62,006 nt of DNA from Kiloniellaceae bacterium (GCA_021776095.1 JAJFGO010000012.1:1-62006), one strand, 5' to 3'. Positions 1-8,381 are shown, numbered from the stretch's first letter. Numbers and translations are program-made. The notes: generated by a model not told the origin, from the letters alone.

Positions 1-1
1 C

Positions 2-123
2 CTAGTGGTCCGATCCTAACGCTTGGTTCCCAAGCGTTAGGTGAATCGGCCCACCAAGCCGTTGATCTTGTGGGGCGACTTATCCAAACGGATGGGAACC
101 ATCCGTTTGGGTCGCACCACTAG
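2..123. repeat. REPIN-like pair of inverted hairpin repeats
   Basis: Two related hairpins lie in opposite orientation, about 15 bases apart. Unit A (5–54) has a perfect 12-bp upper stem (15–26 with 30–41) closed by TTC, above a 10-bp lower stem (5–14 with 45–54) with one mismatch. Unit B (70–120), read on the other strand, has the same plan: a 12-bp upper stem (84–95 with 99–110), the same TTC loop, and a lower stem (70–79 with 111–120) with its mismatch at the same step. The stem sequences differ between the units but pairing is kept, so changes are compensatory. The outer ends CTAGTGGT (2–9) and ACCACTAG (116–123) match as inverted repeats. This resembles REP doublets mobilised by RAYT transposases; no RAYT gene is in the window. 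Confidence 0.75.
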
Positions 124-370
124 CTTTGGCGCCATAGCACTGGCCACGCTGGTGTTCGCCGGCGCCGCGCCCGGCGCGAAAGAGCCCCTTTGCGCCGTTC
201 TGCTGGGTTTGGTGACCGAGGAAGTCGGCCAGGATTCCCACACCCTGGCCTTGGCACGCCCCGAGCCTCAACGCGCCGCGAAGTTGTGCGAGGCCGGCCG
301 CGACGCCGAAGCGATCGCCCTGCTCACGAAAATCCGGGAAACCAGCGCGCCCACCGGTATGGGCAACTAG
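41..370 (+). CDS. Hypothetical small protein, possibly exported
   Basis: The reading frame encodes up to 109 residues. From about residue 25 it has an Ala/Leu-rich hydrophobic stretch ending in an AGAAPGA-like site, which could be a signal peptide. It is followed by a short C-terminal part with an EPQRAAKLCEAG segment reminiscent of a single TPR-like helix pair. I do not recognise the family. The first 28 codons run through the double hairpin at 2–123, so either the true start lies downstream or the repeat has replaced the original 5' end. There is no clear ribosome binding site. An overlapping minus-strand frame of 162 codons looks like a shadow (rich in Arg and Gly). Whether the gene is functional is unclear. 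Confidence 0.3.
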   Translation: MNRPTKPLILWGDLSKRMGTIRLGRTTSFGAIALATLVFAGAAPGAKEPLCAVLLGLVTEEVGQDSHTLALARPEPQRAAKLCEAGRDAEAIALLTKIRETSAPTGMGN

Positions 371-467
371 AGCCGGCCCGCCTGGAAGCTTGCGCACACC
401 GGGTTTCGAGACCACCTTCAGGTCAGGAAACCCCGGCCGGGCCGGCCGCGCGCGCGAAGGGGCCGTC

Positions 468-1844
468 ATGACCGCACCCGTCTTCAAGAACGTCCTCGAC
501 AGTATCGGCAACACCCCCATGGTCGAGCTGGGCCGGATCGATACCGGGCCATGCCGCCTGTTTCTCAAGCTGGAAAATCAGAACCCCGGCGGCTCAATCA
601 AGGACCGCATCGGCAAGTCCATGATCGAGGCGGCGGAAAAGGACGGCAGCCTCAAACCAGGCGGCAGCCTGATCGAGGCGACCGCAGGCAACACCGGCCT
701 GGGCCTCGCCCTGGTCGCGGCGCAAAAGGGCTACCGCCTGATCATCGTGGTGCCCGACAAGATGGCGCAGGAAAAGATCTTTCACCTGCGCGCCCTAGGT
801 GCCGAGGTGGTGCTGACCCGATCCGACGTGGGCAAGGGCCACCCGGAATACTACCAGGACATGGCGGAGCGCATCGCGGCGGAAACCGATGCCTTCTACG
901 TCAATCAATTCGCCAACCCGGCCAACCCCCTGGCCCACGAAACCACGACCGGGCCGGAGATTTGGGACCAGATGGACCACGACCTGGACGCAGTGGTTTG
1001 TGGCGTCGGTTCCGGCGGCACCATCGCCGGGCTGTCGCGTTATTTCGCCAAGGCCGCGCCCGGGGTCGAGATGGTCCTGGCCGACCCGCAGGGCTCGATC
1101 CTGGCCGAATACGTCGAGACCGGGAAACTGAGCACCGAGGTCGGCTCCTGGCTGGTCGAGGGCATCGGCGAGGACTTCCTGCCGCCCAACGCCGATCTCT
1201 CCCGGGTCAAGACCGCCTATACGGTCAGCGACAAGGACGCCATGCTGACCGCGCGCGAACTCCTGGCCAAGGAGGGCATCCTGGCCGGCTCCTCCTCCGG
1301 CACGCTGATCGCCGCCGCCCTGCGCTATTGCCGGACGCAGACCACGCCCAAGCGGGTCGTTACCTTCGTGTGCGACAGCGGCAACAAATACCTCTCCAAG
1401 ATGTTCAACGACTACTGGATGCTCGATCAGGGCTTCCTGGAGCGCGCGCATACCGGCGATTTGCGCGACCTCATCACCCGCCGCCACGCCGAGCACGCCA
1501 CGGTCACGGTCGCGCCCGAAGATACATTGCTCATCGCCTACGGCCGCATGAAACTCTACGAGGTTTCGCAGCTCCCCGTCCTTGGCGCCGACGACAAGGT
1601 CGCCGGACTCATCGACGAAAGCGACATACTGCTCGCGGTCGCGCGCGACGAGGCGCACTTCAAAAACCCTGTCGAAAGCGCCATGACCAGCCGCCTGCAA
1701 ACCCTGCAAGCCAGCCGGCCCATGGACGACCTGCTACCGATCTTCGACGCCGGCCACGTCGCCATCGTGGTCGAGGGCGAGAAGTTTCTGGGCCTGATCA
1801 CCCGGATCGATTTGTTGAACCACTTGCGGCGGAAGATGCGCTAG
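468..1844 (+). CDS. Cystathionine beta-synthase with C-terminal CBS pair
   Basis: This PLP enzyme condenses serine (or an activated serine) with homocysteine to give cystathionine, the first step of reverse transsulfuration. The 458-residue protein begins with the fold-type II core; Lys45 in GGSIKDR is the Schiff-base lysine, and ATAGNTG and GVGSGGT are the substrate and phosphate loops. Two CBS domains follow at about residues 340–395 and 400–455, the regulatory module seen in animal CBS and many bacterial homologues. The N-terminal haem segment of animal CBS is absent. The ATG at 468 is preferred because AAGGGG lies just upstream and the 26 codons before it are low-complexity. The cystathionine gamma-lyase-like gene at 3433 is the expected partner. 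A cysteine synthase with CBS domains is the alternative. Confidence 0.88.
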   Translation: MTAPVFKNVLDSIGNTPMVELGRIDTGPCRLFLKLENQNPGGSIKDRIGKSMIEAAEKDGSLKPGGSLIEATAGNTGLGLALVAAQKGYRLIIVVPDKMAQEKIFHLRALGAEVVLTRSDVGKGHPEYYQDMAERIAAETDAFYVNQFANPANPLAHETTTGPEIWDQMDHDLDAVVCGVGSGGTIAGLSRYFAKAAPGVEMVLADPQGSILAEYVETGKLSTEVGSWLVEGIGEDFLPPNADLSRVKTAYTVSDKDAMLTARELLAKEGILAGSSSGTLIAAALRYCRTQTTPKRVVTFVCDSGNKYLSKMFNDYWMLDQGFLERAHTGDLRDLITRRHAEHATVTVAPEDTLLIAYGRMKLYEVSQLPVLGADDKVAGLIDESDILLAVARDEAHFKNPVESAMTSRLQTLQASRPMDDLLPIFDAGHVAIVVEGEKFLGLITRIDLLNHLRRKMR

Positions 1845-1904
1845 GCGGGGTGAGCGGAAACGACGCGCGAGTCCCGCCAGGCCATTTCAACACGAAGACG
1901 CGCG

Positions 1905-1955
1905 AAAGGGAAAAGGGTAGCGTCCCCTTTATCCCCCCTTTATCCCCTTCCGGTC
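1905..1955. repeat. Short intergenic A/G-rich repeat motif
   Basis: The intergenic tract between the two convergent genes holds AAAAGGGTAGCGTCCCCTTT followed by a second CCCTTTATCCCC block. On the minus strand this reads as the GGGGACGCTACCC type of motif that recurs between genes in many proteobacterial genomes. Only one copy is visible here, so its status as a dispersed repeat rests on recall. The rest of 1845–2033 shows nothing else. Confidence 0.3.
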
Positions 1956-2033
1956 GCACACCAGAATCGAGTTCAGGCATGAACGCGGGGCACGGGCATT
2001 TTACAGAGCCCTCGCGTTACACGGGACCGCGAA

Positions 2034-3140
2034 TCACGGCATCCGGTTGAAGTCGGTCCCCTCGGGGAACAGGTCGGCGTGGCTGTCTTCGAAGGCCTTC
2101 TGCTCGCCCTCGCCCCACAGAAAGCCGGCCACCATGAAACGCCGGCCCTTGGTGACTGGGGCCACGCCGTGCAGGAGGGAGCAAGAGAACACGACGCCGC
2201 CGCCGCTCGGCGGCGCGTAAAGCTGCGGCCCATATTCCGGCAGGCGCAGGTGACCGCCTTCGTAGTCGCCGGTGTTCAGGTTCAGGACCAAGGCATAGCG
2301 CCGGTGCGCCGTGACCGCTTGGGTATTGTCGCGGTGCGGTGCGAAATAGCCGCCCTGGTCCGCGTCGTAACAGCCGACCCGGAAATGCTCGGCCCGCGTG
2401 GCCTCGAAATTGAACGCCTTGGAAATTTCGGGCAGCAGCCGCCGGCTCAACACGGCAAGCAATTCGTCGCACGCCGGCGTCCCGATCCGCAGGTACACGT
2501 CGCTGCGGATCTTCGATTTCGGGTTCTGGCGAAATTTTTCGCCGCCGGACGAAACCGCATTGTCCACTTTACCGCCATGCTCCCAAAACGCGATCAGACG
2601 CCGGCAGTGATCGGGATCGATGAGGTTGGGCACCACCAAGGCCGGCGCCTGGGCGCCGACCACCAGGGGCCGATGGATTTCCAGTCGCGCCTGGGCGTGG
2701 GCCAAGGCGGCTTCGGCCTGGCTCTGGCCATCGGCGGGCGTGATCTCGCGTTCCAACCGCAGGACGGAATCGAAAAACAGGGTGCGCGAGGCATCGCCCT
2801 GCACCATGCCGGCCGCCCGGTGCAATTGACCCTCCTCGTCGCTCAACAGCATGAAGGGCAGCTTGAGGCGCTGGGCCAGCACCGCGTTCTCCTGCGCCGG
2901 CGCGCGGGTGACGCCGACCACCAGGGTTTCCAGGCGCTCGAACTCCGGCGAATGGCGCGCCAGGCTCAACAGTTCGTCTTCGTCGACCCCCGCCAGGTGG
3001 ATCACCTTGGGCGCGCCGAACAAACGATGGTGATAGAGCGAGATCGCCTGGCCATCGGGCAGACGGAACGGCAAATCGCAGAGCCGCTCCCCAATGGCAA
3101 GCGGCCCCTGCGCCGAGGCTGGTTTCGGTTCGAATGGCAT
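2034..3140 (-). CDS. Redoxin–2OG-Fe(II) oxygenase fusion protein
   Basis: The protein has about 368 residues in two parts. Residues 1–150 resemble an AhpC/TSA-type redoxin fold (IGERLCDLPFRLPDG, then a VVGVTRAP strand and a LPFMLLSDEEG segment), but no obvious peroxidatic CxxC or TxxC motif is present. Residues 170–365 form a prolyl-4-hydroxylase-like double-stranded beta-helix: the HxD pair is in APHRDNT, the distal His in LLHGVAPV, and the 2OG-binding basic residues in KGRRF. The predicted activity is Fe(II)- and 2-oxoglutarate-dependent oxidation of an unknown substrate. The ATG at 3140 has GGAG 11 bases upstream; a GTG at 3161 would add seven residues. The gene lies antisense between the two transsulfuration genes, but no functional link is proven. 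Confidence 0.8.
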   Translation of the reverse strand: MPFEPKPASAQGPLAIGERLCDLPFRLPDGQAISLYHHRLFGAPKVIHLAGVDEDELLSLARHSPEFERLETLVVGVTRAPAQENAVLAQRLKLPFMLLSDEEGQLHRAAGMVQGDASRTLFFDSVLRLEREITPADGQSQAEAALAHAQARLEIHRPLVVGAQAPALVVPNLIDPDHCRRLIAFWEHGGKVDNAVSSGGEKFRQNPKSKIRSDVYLRIGTPACDELLAVLSRRLLPEISKAFNFEATRAEHFRVGCYDADQGGYFAPHRDNTQAVTAHRRYALVLNLNTGDYEGGHLRLPEYGPQLYAPPSGGGVVFSCSLLHGVAPVTKGRRFMVAGFLWGEGEQKAFEDSHADLFPEGTDFNRMP

Positions 3141-3312
3141 GGTCCGGCGATCTCCGCGCACCCCGATTGACTGGCCGGCGACGCTAGCACAAGGATCGAT
3201 CGAGAACGAGATGCGCGCTTTCCACAGCCCTTCTATTGCCCGAGGCCGGGCGGTCGCTAAACTTGGGCGGCGGGAGCCAGGCCAACAACGCTTCTCATCC
3301 CCTTAGGGCACC

Positions 3313-3350
3313 CCCTGTTTTTTCCCTGTTCAGCAGGGAATAACAGGGAA
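3313..3350. repeat. 38-bp palindromic intergenic repeat, copy 1
   Basis: This element recurs in inverse orientation at 58415–58452, with 36 of 38 bases identical. It contains an 8-bp stem (TCCCTGTT with AACAGGGA) around an 11-base loop, and an alternative pairing of TTCCCT with AGGGAA. The form recalls CCCTGTT-type intergenic palindromes of alphaproteobacteria (recall, not a search). It lies 83 bp upstream of the cystathionine gamma-synthase/lyase gene. Confidence 0.8.
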
Positions 3351-3432
3351 CCCGCCACCGGACGGCCCTGCCCCTTTGACATGGCCCTGAAAAGGGCCAC
3401 ATGTTGACGCCGTCGAACCCGCCGAGGTCCCC

Positions 3433-4605
3433 ATGTCCGATACCGAGAACCGCCCGAACCGTCCCCACTTCGCGACCCGGGCGATCCATGCCGGGCAGTC
3501 GCCCGATCCCTCCACCGGGGCGATCATGCAACCGATCTACGCGACCTCGACCTATGTCCAGGAAAGCCCGGGAGTACACCAGGGCTACGAATACAGCCGC
3601 AGCCAGAACCCGACCCGCATGGCCTACGAGCGCTGCATCGCCGATCTGGAGAGCGGCACGGCCGGCTTCGCCTTCGCCTCCGGCATGGCGGCGACCTCGA
3701 CCATCCTGGAGGTTCTGGATAGCGGCAGCCACGTGGTTGCCATGAACGACCTCTACGGCGGCACCTACCGCTTGTTCGAGAACGTGCGCAAGCGCTCGGC
3801 CGGGCTCAGCTTCAGCTTCGCCGATCTGAGCGACCTGGCCGCGCTGGAGGCCGCGGTGCGCCCGGAGACCAAGCTGATCTGGGTCGAGAGCCCGACCAAC
3901 CCCCTGCTCTCCCTGGTCGATCTGGAGGCGGTCACCGCCTTCGCCCGCCAGCGGGGTATCCTCTGCGTCGCCGACAACACCTTCGCCAGCCCTTGGGTCC
4001 AGCGCCCGATCGAACTGGGTTTCGACATGGTCATGCATTCGGCCACCAAGTATCTGAACGGCCATTCGGACATGGTCGGCGGCATCGCCGTAGTCGGAGC
4101 CAACCCGGAGTTGGCGGAGCGCATGACCTACCTGCAGAACGCGGTCGGCGGGGTCCAAGGGCCTTTCGACAGCTTCCTGGCCTTGCGCGGCCTGAAGACC
4201 CTGGCCCTCAGGATGGAGCGGCACTGCATCAACGCCCAAAGTGTCGCCGAATATCTGGAAGACCATCCCAAGGTCGAGCGGGTCTACTACCCCGGCCTGG
4301 CCAGCCACCCGCAGCACGCCCTGGCGGCACGCCAGATGGACGCCTATGGCGGTATGGTCACCGCCATCCTCAAAGGCGGCCTGGCCGAGGCCCGGCACTT
4401 CCTGGAGCGGGTCGAGATCTTCGCCCTGGCCGAGAGCCTGGGCGGGGTCGAGAGCCTGATCGAGCACCCGGCGATCATGACCCACGCCTCGATTCCGGCC
4501 ACCATACGGGCCGAATTGGGCATCGGCGACGGCCTGGTACGTCTTTCAGTCGGGGTCGAGAACGAGGCCGATTTGATCGCTGACTTGAAGCAGGCCCTGG
4601 CCTAA
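3433..4605 (+). CDS. Cystathionine gamma-synthase/gamma-lyase family PLP enzyme
   Basis: This is a 390-residue member of the Cys/Met-metabolism PLP family (aspartate aminotransferase fold). SATKYLNGHSD carries the Schiff-base Lys206; YSRSQNPT and FASGMAAT are the tyrosine/arginine and phosphate-binding segments, and the length is typical. With the cystathionine beta-synthase at 468 it probably works as the gamma-lyase, cleaving cystathionine to cysteine, 2-oxobutyrate and ammonia. Sequence alone cannot separate lyase from gamma-synthase. The intervening minus-strand gene means the two plus-strand genes are not one simple operon. A 38-bp palindromic repeat lies upstream. Confidence is high for the family, moderate for the reaction. 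Confidence 0.88.
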   Translation: MSDTENRPNRPHFATRAIHAGQSPDPSTGAIMQPIYATSTYVQESPGVHQGYEYSRSQNPTRMAYERCIADLESGTAGFAFASGMAATSTILEVLDSGSHVVAMNDLYGGTYRLFENVRKRSAGLSFSFADLSDLAALEAAVRPETKLIWVESPTNPLLSLVDLEAVTAFARQRGILCVADNTFASPWVQRPIELGFDMVMHSATKYLNGHSDMVGGIAVVGANPELAERMTYLQNAVGGVQGPFDSFLALRGLKTLALRMERHCINAQSVAEYLEDHPKVERVYYPGLASHPQHALAARQMDAYGGMVTAILKGGLAEARHFLERVEIFALAESLGGVESLIEHPAIMTHASIPATIRAELGIGDGLVRLSVGVENEADLIADLKQALA

Positions 4606-4677
4606 CACACCCAGGTCTCGCGCGCCGGCCCTAAAGAAGCCCCGGCAAGGCCTTAATCCGTATTCAGAAACAGCGGG

Positions 4678-4692
4678 TTAAAGCCTTCTTAA
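4678..4692. promoter_or_regulatory. CtrA-type binding site upstream of motA
   Basis: TTAA, seven bases, then TTAA: an exact match to the alphaproteobacterial CtrA full-site consensus, about 60 bp before the motA start. CtrA commonly controls motility genes in this class. Occupancy is inferred; no ctrA gene is in the window. Confidence 0.6.
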
Positions 4693-4751
4693 CCGCGCTT
4701 CGGGACAATGGCGGCCGCTTCGTTTCCCCTGGGCGCAAAGATTCAGCCGCT

Positions 4752-5621
4752 ATGCTCGTCATCGTAGGCACTATTATCGTCATCGTCGCCGTCCTCGGCG
4801 GCTACGCCGCACCGGGCGGCCACCTGGCCGTCCTGTTCCAGCCCTTCGAGTTCGTGATCATTTTCGGGGCCGCGATCGGCGCCTTCATTACCGGCAATAC
4901 CAAGACGATCCTGGCGGGCGCGACCAAGTCCCTAGGCCGTATGATCAAGGGCCCGAGACACAAGCGGGACGGCTATTTGGAGCTGCTGAGTGTGCTCTAC
5001 CAGATCTTCAAGGTGGCCCGCGCCAAGGGCAACCTTGAGCTGGAGAAGCACATCGAAACGCCCGAGGAAAGCGACATCTTCTCGCAATTTCCGCTGGTTC
5101 TGAACGACCACCACGCCATGCAGTTCATTTGCGATTACCTGCGCCTGCTGACCATGGGCTCGGATAACCCGCACGAGCTCGAGGCCCTGATGGACCAGGA
5201 TATCGAAACCCACCACACCGAGGAACACGCGGTCTCCAGCGCCTTAACCGCCATGTCCGACGGCATGCCGGCCTTGGGTATCGTCGCGGCGGTGCTCGGC
5301 GTCATTCACACCATGGGCTCGATCACCGAACCGCCGGAAGTTCTGGGCCACCTGATCGGCGCGGCCTTGGTTGGCACCTTCGCGGGGATTCTGCTGTCCT
5401 ACGGCTTCGTCGGGCCCATGGCCTCGGCGCTCACCAACATCATTGTCGCGGATGGGCGATTCTACGTTTGCATCAAATCCGGCATTCTGGCCCACATCGC
5501 CGGTCATCCGCCGGCCATCGCCATCGAGTTCGCGCGCAAGACCCTGTCGAGCGACGTGCGGCCCAGCTTCTACGAGTTGGAAGAAGCCTTCGAGAACGCG
5601 GCCCCGGCGGCGGCCGGATAA
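4752..5621 (+). CDS. motA: Flagellar motor stator protein MotA
   Basis: MotA forms, with MotB, the inner-membrane proton-driven stator of the flagellar motor. The 289-residue protein has four hydrophobic segments (about residues 1–20, 32–52, 170–190, 202–225) and a long cytoplasmic loop between the second and third. The loop carries the charged region that meets FliG, and the third segment holds the MPALGIVAAVLGVIHTM motif of the ion path. Length and order match the alphaproteobacterial family. motB follows after 18 bp, so the two are co-transcribed. A CtrA-type site upstream suggests cell-cycle-linked expression. No other flagellar gene is in the window. Confidence 0.95.
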   Translation: MLVIVGTIIVIVAVLGGYAAPGGHLAVLFQPFEFVIIFGAAIGAFITGNTKTILAGATKSLGRMIKGPRHKRDGYLELLSVLYQIFKVARAKGNLELEKHIETPEESDIFSQFPLVLNDHHAMQFICDYLRLLTMGSDNPHELEALMDQDIETHHTEEHAVSSALTAMSDGMPALGIVAAVLGVIHTMGSITEPPEVLGHLIGAALVGTFAGILLSYGFVGPMASALTNIIVADGRFYVCIKSGILAHIAGHPPAIAIEFARKTLSSDVRPSFYELEEAFENAAPAAAG

Positions 5622-5639
5622 GCCAGCGGCGCCCAGCGC

Positions 5640-6617
5640 ATGGCCGACAAGAAAAAAGACGAGGGCAACGTCGCCCCCATCATTATCAAGAAAGTCAAGA
5701 AGGGTGGCCACGGCCATCACGGCGGCGCCTGGAAGGTCGCCTACGCCGACTTCGTGACCGCCATGATGGCGTTCTTTCTGCTCCTGTGGCTGCTGCAGGC
5801 CACCACCGAGGAACAGAAACTGGGCATCGCCGACTATTTCGCGCCGGCCAGCGTCTCGCGCTCGACCAGCGGCAGCGGCGGCATCATGGGCGGCCGTACC
5901 CTGACCAAGGAGGGCGCCAACCCGAACGATCAAACCCCGGTCGGCGTGATGATCAAACTACCAACCAATCCCCCCGATTGGGATAACACCGGCGACCCGG
6001 AAGAGAACACGGCAACCGAAGAAACCGAAGCGGGCCAGTCGGATAAGAAGGAGCAGGCGGCCGAGGACGTCTCCGATCAGCAACTCGAGGATTTCCTGGC
6101 CAAACGCGAGGAGGAGCAATTCGCAAAGGTCCAGGAAGCCCTGCGGGAAGCGATTGAGGACGTCCCCGACCTGCGCAAGCTGTCGAGCAATCTATTGATC
6201 GACCAGACTGAGGAGGGGCTGCGCATTCAGATCGTCGACGAGGCCGGAAAGTCCATGTTCCCTTCCGGCAGCGCCAATATGTTCGACCATACCCGCGAGA
6301 TCCTGTCCCTGGTGGTCGACGCCATCGCGCAACTACCGCAGCAGATCGCTATCAAGGGCCACACCGACGCGACCCCGTTCTCGGCCAAAAACGGCTATAC
6401 GAACTGGGAGCTCTCGACCGATCGGGCGAATTCCAGCCGCCGGGCCCTGGTCAGCGCCGGATTGCGGCCGGAACGCATTGCCTCCGTCGTCGGCTTGGCC
6501 GACAAGGAGCCCATGGACGAGGCAGACCCCTACGCCTCGCGCAATCGGCGGATTTCCGTGATCTTGCTGCGCGAAACCGGGCTCCCGCCCCAAACCGCCG
6601 TGAAGCCCGCCGAATAG
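5640..6617 (+). CDS. motB: Flagellar motor stator protein MotB
   Basis: MotB anchors the stator to peptidoglycan and carries the proton-binding aspartate. The 325-residue protein begins with a Lys/His-rich cytoplasmic tail (GGHGHHGG), then one membrane segment at about residues 38–58 in which YADFVTAMMAF supplies the essential Asp. A Glu/Asp-rich linker (about 115–155) precedes a C-terminal OmpA-like domain with IKGHTDATPF and NRRISVIL, the usual peptidoglycan-binding motifs. It lies 18 bp behind motA. The acidic, low-complexity linker is longer than in enteric MotB. Confidence 0.95.
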   Translation: MADKKKDEGNVAPIIIKKVKKGGHGHHGGAWKVAYADFVTAMMAFFLLLWLLQATTEEQKLGIADYFAPASVSRSTSGSGGIMGGRTLTKEGANPNDQTPVGVMIKLPTNPPDWDNTGDPEENTATEETEAGQSDKKEQAAEDVSDQQLEDFLAKREEEQFAKVQEALREAIEDVPDLRKLSSNLLIDQTEEGLRIQIVDEAGKSMFPSGSANMFDHTREILSLVVDAIAQLPQQIAIKGHTDATPFSAKNGYTNWELSTDRANSSRRALVSAGLRPERIASVVGLADKEPMDEADPYASRNRRISVILLRETGLPPQTAVKPAE

Positions 6618-6706
6618 ACGGCGGCTTGGGCGGCGGGGCCGCGCCGCCTTGACGGTCTTCCCGGCAATCCCCATGTCTCACCACATCCCGGTCCCCCGGA
6701 AAAAAG

Positions 6707-7225
6707 GTGAGATGCGTGGCATCCCGGAATAACCTGCCAGAAATATACCTATACGGCGATACCTGGGGCGACGCCCCGCCGAATCCACTGAGCACCCCGG
6801 AATGCTACGATGGCCTGATCTGGCGGCGGTGCCTGGGCTTTCTGATGGACGCGGCGCTGGTTTGGGGCTTGAACCTAGCCTTGGCCGTGGCCTTCTGGAT
6901 CGCCGGCGTCATGACCCTGGGCCTGCTATTCCCGCTGGGTGCGATCGCCCTGGCCATCTTCCCGATCGCCTATCATACCTATTTTATCGGCCGCAACGGC
7001 GCCACCCCGGGCATGACTCTATTTGGGGTCGCCCTGCGCTCCTGGGACGGCAAACGCCTGGACTATCCTCAGGCCCTGCTGCAGACGGCCCTGTTCTACA
7101 CCACAGTCCCACTGACCGGTGGCCTGATCTTGGCCGTTAGTCTTTTCAGCGACCGCAGCCGGACCCTCCACGACATGCTGTCCGGCACTGTCGCCTTGCG
7201 CGCTCAGCCCGCCCCACAAGACTGA
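6707..7225 (+). CDS. RDD family membrane protein
   Basis: A small integral membrane protein of about 170 residues. The RDD signature is recognisable as WRRCLGFLMDAALV near residue 40 and as GMTLFGVALR and RTLHDMLSGT later in the chain, with about four hydrophobic segments between residues 45 and 155. The family function is poorly defined (cation exchange is proposed for some members). Start choice is uncertain: GTG at 6707 is the longest, while GTG at 6716 sits directly behind an AGGTGAG ribosome-binding sequence and may be used instead. The gene follows motB on the same strand but has its own leader. Confidence 0.8.
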   Translation: MRCVASRNNLPEIYLYGDTWGDAPPNPLSTPECYDGLIWRRCLGFLMDAALVWGLNLALAVAFWIAGVMTLGLLFPLGAIALAIFPIAYHTYFIGRNGATPGMTLFGVALRSWDGKRLDYPQALLQTALFYTTVPLTGGLILAVSLFSDRSRTLHDMLSGTVALRAQPAPQD

Positions 7226-7400
7226 TCCCAGTCGGATTTCGGCCGCTTTCCGGCCTTAGCGACCCGCTCGGGAGCCTGCGGCCCCGTGTGCTTGGGGCAA
7301 AGCGTTAAGGTTAAGCGTTAGTAAATCAGCACTGGCAAGCGGGGGCCCAATCCTGCGATAATACCTCCGCCAAGCGGCACCGGCTGCCACGAGATCAGCG

Positions 7401-8243
7401 ATGAACTCGCGGAGGCCTAACCACAAACAACCAAGCCGCGGAATGAGACAGGGACGTAACCCGATCGGATTGAATCCACAAAACGGTGTGGCAGGTCTCG
7501 GCCTGCCGCAACAGGTTTTCTTTGTGCTGTCGGATACGCCCTGCCCCTACGTACCGGGGCGGCGCGAGAAAAAACTGATCACCGAGATCGATCGCGGCGA
7601 CCCAACCCAAACCTACAGCGCCCTGTCGCGCGCCGGCGTCCGGCGCAGTCATCATTTCGCCTACCGGCCGGCCTGCACCGACTGCCGCGCCTGCGTTCCG
7701 GTTCGGATTCCGGCCCACGGCTTCGTACCCAGTCGCTCGCAAAAGCGGGTTTGGCGAACCAACGAAGGTTTGGAGGCACGAGAGGTGCCGGCCACCGCGA
7801 CCGCCGAGCAATACGCGGTCTTCGCCCGTTATATCGCTTCGCGTCACGGCGACGGTGAGATGGCTGCCATGACCATGGCCGACTACCGCAGCATGATCCA
7901 CCATAGCCGGATCGACACGCGCCTGACCGAATTCAGGACGCCTGACGGCACCTTGGTGGCGGCGTGCCTCATCGACTGGCTGGATGACGGCCCCTCCGCG
8001 GTCTACAGCTTCTTCGACCCAGCGCTCAGCGAACGCAGCCTCGGCAGCTATATGATTTTGTGGCTGGTGCACGAGGCGCGGCGGCGCAGCCTGCCTTATG
8101 CCTATCTGGGCTACTGGATCGCCGAATCCCCGAAGATGTCCTACAAGCTGAAGTTCCGCCCGCTCGAGGCCCTCGGCCCCGCAGGATGGAAGACTTTGGA
8201 CCCCAATACCCAAACCGTTCCACTCACCGCTATCGCAAGCTAG
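7401..8243 (+). CDS. bpt: Aminoacyl-tRNA–protein transferase (Bpt/Ate family)
   Basis: The enzyme transfers leucine (Bpt) or arginine (Ate) from charged tRNA to the N-terminus of proteins starting with Asp, Glu or similar residues, marking them for ClpAP through the N-degron pathway. The 280-residue protein has the conserved N-terminal Cys-containing segment DTPCPYVPGR, the second cysteine motif ACTDCRACVPVRI, and the C-terminal acyltransferase signature YLGYWIAESPKMSYK followed by FRPLE. Length fits the family. No clear ribosome binding site precedes the ATG at 7401; an internal ATG at 7443 is possible. It stands alone between an RDD gene and a TRAP binding protein. Whether leucine or arginine is used cannot be read from sequence. 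Confidence 0.88.
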   Translation: MNSRRPNHKQPSRGMRQGRNPIGLNPQNGVAGLGLPQQVFFVLSDTPCPYVPGRREKKLITEIDRGDPTQTYSALSRAGVRRSHHFAYRPACTDCRACVPVRIPAHGFVPSRSQKRVWRTNEGLEAREVPATATAEQYAVFARYIASRHGDGEMAAMTMADYRSMIHHSRIDTRLTEFRTPDGTLVAACLIDWLDDGPSAVYSFFDPALSERSLGSYMILWLVHEARRRSLPYAYLGYWIAESPKMSYKLKFRPLEALGPAGWKTLDPNTQTVPLTAIAS

Positions 8244-8381
8244 CGCAACGGAAGCGCGCCGTTTCCTTGAACTCACAGGAATCGCCGCCTATTCTCGCGG
8301 TGGCGGCGGGCAAAGGCTCGATCGCCATGGGATGTCGAGGCCGCGTGTCTCGATCTTCATACCAGGGAGGACCTAACCATC

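Noticed and set aside
795-1709. 304-codon minus-strand frame across cystathionine beta-synthase
   Set aside because: Antisense to a clear enzyme gene; Gly/Arg/Val-rich with no family motifs, a GC-driven shadow.
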